NCBI GenBank assembly: GCA_945957245.1
Contig: CAMFLD010000070.1
Location: 1-9,751, forward strand
Origin: an uncultured Flavobacterium sp.
GTDB lineage: Bacteria > Bacteroidota > Bacteroidia > Flavobacteriales > Flavobacteriaceae
DNA: 9,751 nt
Reading direction: 5' to 3'
Made by a program: the position numbers and the translations under genes. The notes under the pieces are model-generated. The model was not told the DNA's origin. It searched no databases and was given only the letters and a program-made list of their open reading frames with translations. Below are positions 1 through 5,265 of this stretch, one piece after another. Every line of letters starts with the position of its first letter. The stretch's first letter is position 1.

Positions 1-6
1 ATTTAA

Positions 7-13
7 CTCCTTT
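7..13 (-). promoter_or_regulatory. Shine-Dalgarno-like sequence for a leftward gene outside the window
   Basis: The minus strand reads AAAGGAG followed by six bases to the window edge. This is the right distance for a start codon at or just beyond the edge. If so, a leftward gene begins immediately outside, divergent from the integrase. The gene itself cannot be seen. Confidence 0.35.
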
Positions 14-22
14 TGTTTAATG

Positions 23-37
23 CCTCCACCGTGGAGG
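23..37. repeat. 7-bp inverted repeat (short hairpin)
   Basis: CCTCCAC and GTGGAGG flank a single central base. As RNA this would fold as a 6-bp stem with a 3-base loop. It lies ten bases from the leftward Shine-Dalgarno-like sequence on the transcribed side, so it could be an operator or a leader hairpin of the gene that probably starts outside the window. The function is unknown. Confidence 0.35.
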
Positions 38-269
38 ACGGGGCAAAAAAGGAGAAAAGCCATAGGACAAAAGTCACCACCAACACGGGAGCAAAGCGAA
101 TGGAGCGGGCAGCGTGATTGACTGCCGGACGGCTTTTATCAACTTGCGCCAGTACTCATCGATATGGGGTATTAAAGGGAGTTTACGAAAGATAAAATAA
201 ACATTGTTCGATTTCAGAGATATAGATATTCAATTCGAGGACTATCTTTACAATCGAATTTGCATTATA

Positions 270-313
270 ATTTCTAAGGGCATTTTTCTTAGCTTAATCA
301 TAATCTTAGAAAT
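270..313. repeat. 9-bp inverted repeat in the integrase upstream region
   Basis: ATTTCTAAG (270-278) and CTTAGAAAT (305-313) are perfect inverted copies separated by 26 bases. A further CTTAG lies between them at 288-292. The arrangement suits a DNA-binding site for a recombination accessory protein or regulator. It could also be an AT-rich stem-loop, but with no T-run it is not an obvious terminator. Confidence 0.45.
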
Positions 314-321
314 GCAGGGGC

Positions 322-336
322 ATATTTGGGGGCATC
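322..336 (+). repeat. 15-bp direct repeat, copy 1
   Basis: ATATTTGGGGGCATC occurs here and again, base for base, at 544-558. An exact 15-mer repeated within a few hundred bases is very unlikely by chance. It embeds one copy of the GGGGGCAT motif. Confidence 0.8.
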
Positions 337-394
337 CTGCAAAATCGAATTGAGGATAAACTTTTCAAAAGAAATACTTATTTCTCCGCTTCGA

Positions 395-414
395 TAGTGG
401 CCCGTGCCTCCACC
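395..414 (+). other. Candidate attachment core resembling a tRNA/tmRNA 3' end
   Basis: The sequence CCCGTGCCTCCACC (401-414) has the form of a tRNA or tmRNA 3' end: seven acceptor-stem bases, discriminator A and CC. A T-loop-like TTCGATA lies just before it, but with the wrong spacing for a functional T-arm. P4-type integrases usually recombine at such 3' ends, where the element carries only the last bases. The segment lies between the two groups of arm-like repeats and is followed by a terminator. TGCCTCCACC recurs at 21-30. No matching intact gene is visible in the window, so this is a hypothesis. Confidence 0.3.
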
Positions 415-455
415 TTTTCTATAATACTGATAAATATTGCTAAACGGATATCAAC

Positions 456-484
456 AAAAGCCCTTGTAAAACAAGGGCTTTTTT
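456..484 (+). terminator. Strong rho-independent terminator with no gene upstream
   Basis: AAAAGCCCTTG (456-466) pairs perfectly with CAAGGGCTTTT (472-482) around a 5-base loop, followed by a run of T residues to 484. The weaker T-run on the other side makes rightward termination more likely. No rightward gene ends before it in the window, so it may terminate a structural RNA whose 3' end matches the candidate core, or insulate the integrase from upstream transcription. Confidence 0.75.
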
Positions 485-492
485 GTCATTTT

Positions 493-522
493 AGGTTAAC
501 TTTAATCAACCCAAATTAACCT
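493..522. repeat. 7-bp inverted repeat AGGTTAA / TTAACCT
   Basis: AGGTTAA at 493-499 and TTAACCT at 516-522 are perfect inverted copies 16 bases apart, between the orphan terminator and the second 15-bp repeat. This could be an operator for the integrase or a binding site for the AlpA-like protein. No T-run follows, so it is not a terminator. Confidence 0.35.
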
Positions 523-543
523 TCAATAATCAGAAAAAAGGAA

Positions 544-558
544 ATATTTGGGGGCATC
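544..558 (+). repeat. 15-bp direct repeat, copy 2
   Basis: This is the second exact copy of ATATTTGGGGGCATC, 222 bases after the first and 22 bases before the integrase start codon. It lies in the probable promoter or leader of the integrase gene, so binding here could also affect integrase expression. Confidence 0.8.
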
Positions 559-580
559 AACTTTTTTAGTGGGGGCATAA

Positions 581-1807
581 ATGGCTTTAACTGACACAGC
601 TTGTAAGGCGGCAAAGCCGAAGGACAAATCCTATAAAATTTCGGACGGAGGCGGCTTGTATCTTGAGGTCATGCCGAACGGTTCAAAATATTGGAGATTC
701 AAATATCGTTTTCTAAAAAAGGAAAAACGACTAGCTTTTGGAACATATCCATTTGTCAAACTTGTTGAGGCTCGCGAGAAACATTATGAAGCCAAAAAGC
801 TATTGGAAAAAGGGATTGACCCGTCAGCTTTCAAAAAAGACTTACAACGTCAAGCTATAAGAAATGCTGACAATACTTTTGAAAAACTTGCCTTAGAGTG
901 GCATTCCAATCAACAAGGTAGATGGGGTGATGGGCATTTCCAAAACATCAAACACAGACTTGAAACAGACATATTTCCATATATAGGTAATGACCAAGTA
1001 GATAAGATTGAAGCACCTGATTTATTGGACGTATTGAGAAAGATTGAAAAAAGAGGTGCACTCGACCTTGCCGCACGTTGTCGGCAAATTTGTACTCAGG
1101 TTTTCCGATACGGTATTCAAACAGGAAAATGCAAAAATAATCCAGCCATTGATTTGCAAGGTGCGTTGAAAACTAGAAAAGTTAAACATTTTTCTGCGAT
1201 TGAACCAAAAGAAATCCCCGAGCTTTTGGATGCTCTTGAAAGGAATGATGTTAGATTGTATGGACGAACCCGCAGGGCAATCAAGTTATCGATGTTGACA
1301 TTTGTTCGACCTGGCGAATTACGTCAGGCGGTTTGGTCAGAGTTTGATTTTGAAAAAAAGGAATGGCACATTCCAGCCGAGCGCATGAAATCCCGTAGGG
1401 ATCATATCGTGCCTCTTTCAAAACAATCTATAGCAACCCTTGAAGAGCAAAAACTTGAAACAGGGGATATTAATACTCCTTTTGTGTTTCCAAGCCAACT
1501 TAAGCCAACAGAGCCTATGAGTGATGGGACAGTTAGGGTGGCGTTACAAAATTTAGGATTCAAGCAACGTATGACAGCACACGGATTCCGTGCGCTTGCG
1601 CGGACGGCAATCAGAGAAGAACTTGAATACGACCCAGATGTAATTGAGGCGCAACTTGCGCATAAACCGTCTGGAGCTTTGGGAGCTGCCTATGACAGAG
1701 CAAAATTTATAAAGAAACGCCATCAAATGATGCAGGATTGGGCTAACTATCTAGATAAAGTCGCACTCGAAAATAAAAACAAAGTTATAGTAGCGAAATT
1801 TTCTTAA
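581..1807 (+). CDS. P4-type tyrosine recombinase (integrase)
   Basis: Site-specific recombinase that would integrate and excise the mobile element by strand exchange through a covalent tyrosine-DNA intermediate. Residues 1-80 or so form the DUF4102-type arm-binding domain (SDGGGLYLEV, then YWRFKYRF and LAFGTYP). A SAM-like core-binding domain covers about 95-200 and the catalytic domain about 205-385. The catalytic residues are all present: R243 (FVRPGEL), K270, H334 and R337 (HGFR), H361 (LAHK) and Y371 (AAYDRA). At 408 residues it has full P4-integrase length. The ATG directly after the last GGGGGCAT repeat gives the expected N-terminus. A terminator follows the gene, so the next genes need their own promoter. 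P4-like integrases typically target tRNA or tmRNA 3' ends. It looks intact and probably active. Confidence 0.96.
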   Translation: MALTDTACKAAKPKDKSYKISDGGGLYLEVMPNGSKYWRFKYRFLKKEKRLAFGTYPFVKLVEAREKHYEAKKLLEKGIDPSAFKKDLQRQAIRNADNTFEKLALEWHSNQQGRWGDGHFQNIKHRLETDIFPYIGNDQVDKIEAPDLLDVLRKIEKRGALDLAARCRQICTQVFRYGIQTGKCKNNPAIDLQGALKTRKVKHFSAIEPKEIPELLDALERNDVRLYGRTRRAIKLSMLTFVRPGELRQAVWSEFDFEKKEWHIPAERMKSRRDHIVPLSKQSIATLEEQKLETGDINTPFVFPSQLKPTEPMSDGTVRVALQNLGFKQRMTAHGFRALARTAIREELEYDPDVIEAQLAHKPSGALGAAYDRAKFIKKRHQMMQDWANYLDKVALENKNKVIVAKFS

Positions 1808-1846
1808 ATAGTTTGGGGTAGAAAAGTAACTTTTTATATCGGTACT

Positions 1847-1876
1847 AACTCGGTTGTTTAACCGAGTTTATTTGTT
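1847..1876 (+). terminator. Terminator after the integrase gene
   Basis: AACTCGGTT (1847-1855) and AACCGAGTT (1860-1868) form a perfect 9-bp stem with a GTTT loop, followed by the T-rich TTATTTGTT. It lies about 40 bases after the integrase stop codon and separates integrase transcription from the three genes downstream. Confidence 0.75.
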
Positions 1877-1988
1877 GTGGATAAATCAAAATAAATCCTT
1901 TGAATTTTGAATATCAAGATATATTAAAATTATAGGCTGTAGGGAGTGCAGTCTAACAACTAAGAATAGTATTCAATAAGGGGTGAAA

Positions 1989-2198
1989 ATGCCAAATATG
2001 GGGAAAGTGTGCAACGAAGACCCGTTGCTCGACCGCAAACAAGCGGCAAAATATCTAGGTCTAAGAAACTCAAACACTCTCGCTGTTTGGGATAGTACAG
2101 GTCGCTATGACCTTAAACCCGTCAAAATCGGGGCAAGGATGGTTCGCTATAGGAAATCTATCCTTGATGCGTTTCTGCTGAAGAAACAAGGCGCTTAA
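1989..2198 (+). CDS. AlpA-like helix-turn-helix protein (possible excisionase/regulator)
   Basis: A 69-residue basic DNA-binding protein of the HTH_17/AlpA type. After a short N-terminal tail, LLDRKQAAKYLGL forms the first helices, the centre has the usual wing-like segment (LKPVKIGARMVRYRK), and the C-terminus (SILDAFLLKK) is the typical final helix. I chose the ATG at 1989 because AAGGGG at 1978-1983 lies five bases upstream. A GTG at 1983 in the same frame overlaps that Shine-Dalgarno sequence and would add two residues. In elements with P4-type integrases, such proteins act as excisionases or switch on integrase expression (AlpA of CP4-57 is the precedent). It leads a probable operon with the Toprim and RadC-like genes. 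Its exact role is inferred from family and context. Confidence 0.85.
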   Translation: MPNMGKVCNEDPLLDRKQAAKYLGLRNSNTLAVWDSTGRYDLKPVKIGARMVRYRKSILDAFLLKKQGA

Positions 2199-2255
2199 TC
2201 CTCCTAACATTCAGACTTAATCAATAACATCATTAATCTAAAAAAGGATGTCTCT

Positions 2256-3158
2256 ATGAACATAGAACAAGCCAACGCTCTTTCTTTGCCTGAAATCCTG
2301 CAAAAAATCGGTTGTGTCCCCGTTAAGGACAGAGGCAATGACCTTTGGTATCTCTCGCCATTCCGAGAAGAAAAAACAGCCAGTTTCCACATTAATACCA
2401 TCAAAAATGTCTGGTACGACTTCGGTTCTGACCGAGGCGGGGACGTTCTCAATTTTGCTCAAGCCTATTTGCAAAGCCAGGGCGAAGACTATACGACCGC
2501 CGATGCCTTGCGTTGGGTCAATAATATGATGTTGTCTCCGGTGTCGATTTTATATGTGCCGAGAGATAAACCAAAAGAGGTAAAAACAACCCTGACTTTA
2601 AGCACAGTTTTCGAGTTGGAGCATAAAGGTCTGATTAACTACCTTGAATCAAGGCGTATCTCTTTGGCTCTTGCAAGAAAGTATCTGAAAGAAGTTGTCG
2701 TCAATAACAACAATACGGGTAAAAAGTTTCACGCTATCGGTTGGCAGACGGTTTGTGAGGGCTACGAAGTCCGAAACAAAATCTTTAAAGGGTGCATCGG
2801 GTCAAAAAGCATTTCGTTTATCAGGGGTAAGCAAGTGCCCGCGGTTGAAATCCACGTCTTTGAAGGCATCATGGATTTTCTTTCTGCCGTTTCTGAGCAA
2901 AAGGGACAGCAATTTGTCGGCGATGCAATTATTCTCAATTCTGTAAGCTGTCTGCCCCAAGCATTCCCGTATATCAAAAACTACGCATATCGAAGCCTTT
3001 ATACATGGCTTGACAATGATACGGCAGGAACATTGGCAACTCACGCTCTAAAAGAGCTTGCTGAAAAGGAAGGCATTCTAACTTTTCAAGCCATGAATAA
3101 AAGCTATGCACCGCACAAAGACGTTAATGCTTGGCACATGGATAAGCCTAAAGTCTAA
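2256..3158 (+). CDS. Toprim-domain protein with zinc-less CHC2-like domain (primase-like)
   Basis: A 300-residue DnaG-related protein of Bacteroidota mobile elements. Residues 1-95 match the CHC2 primase zinc-finger fold in pattern (WYLSPFREEKTASF, then VWYDFGSDRGGDVLNF). However, the four metal ligands expected in CPFH and CFGC are S34, R37, D55 and S58, so zinc cannot be bound in the usual way. Residues about 195-290 form a Toprim domain with the conserved glutamate E203 (VFEGIMD) and the D253-N-D255 pair (TWLDNDTAG). The large RNA-polymerase basic domain of DnaG is not recognisable, so true primer synthesis is uncertain. A Shine-Dalgarno AAAAGGA lies before the ATG. The AlpA-like gene ends 57 bases upstream and radC begins 43 bases downstream. 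It probably acts in element replication or strand processing after transfer. Confidence 0.88.
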   Translation: MNIEQANALSLPEILQKIGCVPVKDRGNDLWYLSPFREEKTASFHINTIKNVWYDFGSDRGGDVLNFAQAYLQSQGEDYTTADALRWVNNMMLSPVSILYVPRDKPKEVKTTLTLSTVFELEHKGLINYLESRRISLALARKYLKEVVVNNNNTGKKFHAIGWQTVCEGYEVRNKIFKGCIGSKSISFIRGKQVPAVEIHVFEGIMDFLSAVSEQKGQQFVGDAIILNSVSCLPQAFPYIKNYAYRSLYTWLDNDTAGTLATHALKELAEKEGILTFQAMNKSYAPHKDVNAWHMDKPKV

Positions 3159-3201
3159 AAAATACCTTCAAAATGGCTCTCTAACACTGAAAGGAAAATG
3201 A

Positions 3202-3687
3202 ATGTCAAAGCTAAGAGCAGATTTCTTGCGTGTTGCTGAGGTGGAACTTGTCTATAAAAGCCGTGTCAAGCCATCTGAAAGAATGAAAATAACGTCTTCT
3301 AAAGATGCATTTCATTTGCTTTATGATACGTGGGATGATGGCAAACTTGAATTGCAGGAACAGTTTAGGGTTTTGCTCCTTGACCGCAAAAATAGCTGTC
3401 TTGGTGTCTCAACAATTGCAACAGGCGGCGTTTCTGAGTGCATGGTTGACGCAAAAATTCTTTTTGCAACGGCATTAAAAGCGAGAGCAAGCGGAATTAT
3501 TTTGTCGCATAACCACCCATCGGGGAACAAAATGTTTAGTGAAAGTGACCTGAAACTGACCAAAAAGTTCGTGGAAGCGGCAAAATTATTCGATATTTCC
3601 ATTCTTGACCATATCGTCATTACACAAGACGGATATGCGTCAATGTCAGACGAGGGGCGGCTTCCGCATTTGGACTGTCCTTTCTAA
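3202..3687 (+). CDS. radC: RadC-like JAB/MPN domain protein
   Basis: A 161-residue RadC-family protein. The JAMM metal-binding signature is complete: upstream glutamate E53 (QEQFRVLLLD), then H103-N-H105-PSG and S113-x-x-D116. The N-terminal helix-hairpin-helix region of chromosomal RadC (about 225 residues) is missing, as is usual for copies on mobile elements and phages. An AAAGGAAA Shine-Dalgarno (3190-3197) lies four bases before the chosen ATG at 3202. An overlapping ATG at 3198 is out of frame and soon stops. The biochemical role of RadC is unsettled; a function in DNA repair or recombination was proposed long ago and later questioned. JAMM proteins are metalloproteases in other families, so peptidase activity is possible. 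It is the last gene of the element module and is followed by a bidirectional terminator. Confidence 0.93.
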   Translation: MSKLRADFLRVAEVELVYKSRVKPSERMKITSSKDAFHLLYDTWDDGKLELQEQFRVLLLDRKNSCLGVSTIATGGVSECMVDAKILFATALKARASGIILSHNHPSGNKMFSESDLKLTKKFVEAAKLFDISILDHIVITQDGYASMSDEGRLPHLDCPF

Positions 3688-3718
3688 ATGTTTTAGTATT
3701 GTTTTAGCAAGAAAATAA

Positions 3719-3754
3719 AAAGGGCTGTAGAAATCTCTACAGCCCTTTGTTTTT
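3719..3754. terminator. Bidirectional terminator between radC and the tRNA
   Basis: AAAGGGCTGTAGA (3719-3731) pairs over 13 bp with TCTACAGCCCTTT (3736-3748) around a 4-base loop. On the plus strand it runs into GTTTTTC, which suits radC. On the minus strand TTTTATTTTC follows, which suits the tRNA gene ten bases away. The junction of element and chromosome probably lies between the radC stop and this hairpin. Two TGTTTTAG copies (3689-3696 and 3700-3707) lie in that gap. Confidence 0.8.
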
Positions 3755-3758
3755 CTAG

Positions 3759-3832
3759 TAGCGAGAGGGAGATTTGAACTCCCGACCTCAGGGTTATGAA
3801 TCCTGCGCTCTAACCGACTGAGCTACCTCGCC
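3759..3832 (-). tRNA. tRNA with anticodon CAT, probably elongator tRNA-Met
   Basis: The minus strand folds into a complete 74-base cloverleaf: acceptor arm GGCGAGG/TCTCGCT with discriminator A, D-arm GCTC/GAGC, anticodon loop TTCATAA, variable loop AGGTC, and T-arm GGGAG/CTCCC with loop TTCAAAT. The last anticodon-stem pair is A31-C39, a mismatch, and the first acceptor pair is G-U. CCA is not encoded (CTA follows). The start is a G1-U72 pair rather than an initiator-type mismatch, so this is an elongator Met tRNA or, less likely, the Ile tRNA whose CAT anticodon is modified to lysidine. The gene appears undisturbed by the mobile element next to its 3' end. It has its own promoter and terminator. 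Confidence 0.96.
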
Positions 3833-3840
3833 ATAATGAA

Positions 3841-3855
3841 GCATTCCCTGAATGC
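3841..3855. repeat. Hairpin in the tRNA 5' leader
   Basis: GCATTC-CCT-GAATGC forms a 6-bp stem with a 3-base loop, eight bases from the mature tRNA 5' end. It lies just downstream of the predicted transcription start, so it would sit in the precursor removed by RNase P. Confidence 0.45.
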
Positions 3856-3860
3856 GGGTG

Positions 3861-3891
3861 CAAATATAGAATTATTCTCAAAGCTTCCAAA
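3861..3891 (-). promoter_or_regulatory. Bacteroidota-type promoter of the tRNA gene
   Basis: The minus strand has TTTG (3888-3891), exactly 19 bases, then TATATTTG (3861-3868), matching the Bacteroidota consensus TTTG-N19-TAnnTTTG. Transcription would start about seven bases later, near 3854, giving a leader of roughly 20 bases before the tRNA. Confidence 0.75.
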
Positions 3892-3977
3892 GTTAAAACA
3901 CTTATTTTTTTTATTTTTTAAAAACGTTTTTTTATTGGGTTTATATTCTATATATTTCCAAAAAATTTATTTGAATC

Positions 3978-4370
3978 ATGGATAATAAAGTACGTTATGA
4001 GCTTGAATTCCCCCTAAATTCATCGCCTCAATTACTGTATCAGTATATTTCTACACCTTCCGGGTTGCAGGAATGGTTTGCTGATAACGTAAATTCCAGG
4101 GGAGAGTTTTTTACCTTTACTTGGGACGATGTCGAAGAAAACGCTAGGTTGGCATCAAAAAAAACAGGCGAGAAAGTAAAATTTAAATGGGTTGATGATA
4201 GTAAAAAGGATACAGAATATTATTTTGAATTGAGAATACTGGAAGATGAAATCACCAAAGATGTTTCTCTTATGGTTGTAGATTTCTCTAATGAAGATGA
4301 ATTGGATGAGTCTAAACTTTTATGGGAAAACCAAATTTCCGATTTAAAACATGTCATAGGTTCGATTTAA
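3978..4370 (+). CDS. START-like domain protein (AHSA1/SRPBCC superfamily)
   Basis: A 130-residue soluble, acidic protein with no signal peptide or membrane segment. The N-terminus (YELEFPLNSSPQLLYQYIS, then GLQEWFADNV) is typical of the START-like domain proteins found throughout Bacteroidota, a branch of the SRPBCC fold that forms a helix-grip hydrophobic pocket. The C-terminal part (ELDESKLLWENQISDLKHVI) corresponds to the long closing helix. No catalytic residues are known for this group and the ligand is unknown; AHSA1 relatives bind Hsp90 or small hydrophobic molecules. The ATG gives the expected family start. No Shine-Dalgarno sequence is visible, as is usual for chromosomal genes here. 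A strong terminator follows 23 bases after the stop. Confidence 0.88.
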   Translation: MDNKVRYELEFPLNSSPQLLYQYISTPSGLQEWFADNVNSRGEFFTFTWDDVEENARLASKKTGEKVKFKWVDDSKKDTEYYFELRILEDEITKDVSLMVVDFSNEDELDESKLLWENQISDLKHVIGSI

Positions 4371-4393
4371 TAACTGCTTTAAGGTTATATTTG

Positions 4394-4428
4394 TCCCGTC
4401 TTATTTTAAAAACAAGACGGGATTTTTT
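4394..4428 (+). terminator. Terminator hairpin abutting the next start codon
   Basis: TCCCGTCTT (4394-4402) and AAGACGGGA (4414-4422) form a perfect 9-bp stem with an 11-base loop, followed by six T residues (4423-4428). It ends transcription of the START-like gene, but the T-run touches the ATG of the following aminotransferase gene with no base between. It may also work as an attenuator for that gene. Confidence 0.75.
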
Positions 4429-5265
4429 ATGATTAATTTTAATGGTACAATTCTGGAATCAGAGTTCCAGTTATCAGTTTCTAACCGCTCTTTCTTATAC
4501 GGAGATGGTATCTTCGAAACCTTGAAAGTCGTTAATAACCGAATTTTGTTTTTTGAGGAACACTATTTCAGATTAATGTCTTCAATGCGTATTGTAAGGA
4601 TGCAGATTCCAATGAGTTTCACGCTCGAATTCCTTGAAGCAGAAATACTAAAGCTTGTTCAGGCTAATAATATTCAAGATAGTGCAAGAGTAAGGCTAAA
4701 TGTTTTTAGGAATGAAGGCGGATTTTATCTTCCGGAAGATAATTCGGTTTCCTTTGTTATTGTTGCCAGCGGATTGAAAAGTCCCGCATACCAATTTTCA
4801 AAAACTCCTTTTGAAGTTGATTTATACAAAGACTTTATTGTCCCGAAACAGCTGCTTTCAACACTTAAAACGACGAATAAGATTACTCATGTTACAGCCA
4901 GTATTTTTGCCCGGGAAAATCAGTTGAATTCAACGTTGCTTATTAACGAAGACAAAAATGTTATTGAAGCGGCAAATGGGAATCTGTTTATGCTAATGGG
5001 CGGTAAATTGATTACACCTCCTGTTAGTGAAGGTTGCTTAAATGGAATTATGAGGAAGCAGATCATTATGTTGGCCAAACAACTGGACGCTATAGAAGTT
5101 ATAGAAACACCAATTTCACCTTTTGATTTGCAAAAAGCTGATGAGCTGTTTATAACTAATGTTATTGCCGGAATTCAGCCAGTTACTAAATATCGGAAAA
5201 AGGAGTTTGGCTTTATGCTTTCGGTGCAATTGCTTGGCAAACTTAACGCTTTTATTGGAGTCTAA
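4429..5265 (+). CDS. pabC: Class IV aminotransferase, probable aminodeoxychorismate lyase
   Basis: A 278-residue PLP-dependent enzyme of fold type IV, the family of aminodeoxychorismate lyase (PabC, folate synthesis), branched-chain aminotransferase and D-amino acid transaminase. Recognisable parts are the start MINFNG, NRSFLYGDGIFETL (19-32), HYFRL (45-49), the likely PLP lysine K147 in STLKTTN, VIEAANGNLF with E180, and EGCLNGIMRK (201-210). MINFNG and the YGDG region are close to flavobacterial proteins annotated as PabC-like, which is why I favour that role. Sequence alone does not settle the substrate. No Shine-Dalgarno precedes the ATG; a terminator occupies that place. The stop codon overlaps that of the convergent yqgE. 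Confidence 0.85.
   Translation: MINFNGTILESEFQLSVSNRSFLYGDGIFETLKVVNNRILFFEEHYFRLMSSMRIVRMQIPMSFTLEFLEAEILKLVQANNIQDSARVRLNVFRNEGGFYLPEDNSVSFVIVASGLKSPAYQFSKTPFEVDLYKDFIVPKQLLSTLKTTNKITHVTASIFARENQLNSTLLINEDKNVIEAANGNLFMLMGGKLITPPVSEGCLNGIMRKQIIMLAKQLDAIEVIETPISPFDLQKADELFITNVIAGIQPVTKYRKKEFGFMLSVQLLGKLNAFIGV

Larger units (their letters stand above)
1..160 (-). other. GC-rich segment with a leftward start-less open frame of 50 codons
   Basis: This stretch is clearly richer in G and C than its surroundings (31 of 50 bases in 81-130). No complete gene is visible. On the minus strand one frame is open for 50 codons, from just after a stop at 156-158 to a stop at 3-5. Its translation has a basic first half (about DKSRPAVNHAARSIR) followed by a hydrophobic run (about VLVVTFVLWLFSFF) that could span a membrane. 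It has no ATG, GTG or TTG at its beginning, so it could be noncoding, a remnant or chance. A plus-strand frame of 33 codons starting with ATG at 20 is equally unsupported. An inverted repeat GGCAG-N9-CTGCC lies at 108-126. The composition suggests mobile-element DNA different from the neighbouring sequence. Confidence 0.25.
277..578 (+). repeat. GGGGCAT repeat family, probable integrase arm-binding sites
   Basis: Five copies of (G)GGGCAT, all in the same orientation, lie upstream of the integrase: AGGGCAT at 277-283, GGGGCAT at 317-323, GGGGGCAT at 328-335, 550-557 and 571-578. Starts within the left pair (317, 328) are 11 bases apart and within the right pair (550, 571) 21 bases apart, so members of each pair face the same side of the helix. 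The copies at 328 and 550 sit in an identical 15-mer. Short, phased direct repeats on both sides of a core are how arm-type sites of tyrosine integrases are arranged, bound by the integrase N-terminal domain. The P4-type integrase encoded next door has such a domain. The function is inferred. Confidence 0.55.

Noticed and set aside
21..414. TGCCTCCACC at 21-30 and 405-414 as a pair of att duplications
   Set aside because: Only ten bases match, flanks differ on both sides, and a 10-mer match within 400 bases is not rare enough. I keep only the second copy as a candidate core.
1..420. A complete tmRNA gene
   Set aside because: No tRNA-like 5' end and no tag reading frame ending in ALAA with a stop is visible on either strand.
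378..485. Minus-strand open frame of 35 codons over the candidate core
   Set aside because: It has no ATG, GTG or TTG suited as a start near its beginning, overlaps a perfect terminator hairpin, and lies in a repeat-rich noncoding region.
2204..3044. Several open frames of 70-83 codons on both strands inside the Toprim gene
   Set aside because: They overlap a clear Toprim coding sequence, look low in family-like motifs, and lack their own ribosome binding sites.
3759..3783. The tRNA-Met 3' end as the element's attachment site
   Set aside because: No copy of this sequence occurs at positions 1-580. The only similarity, GGGAGTT near 178, is seven bases and chance-level. A copy left of the window cannot be excluded.
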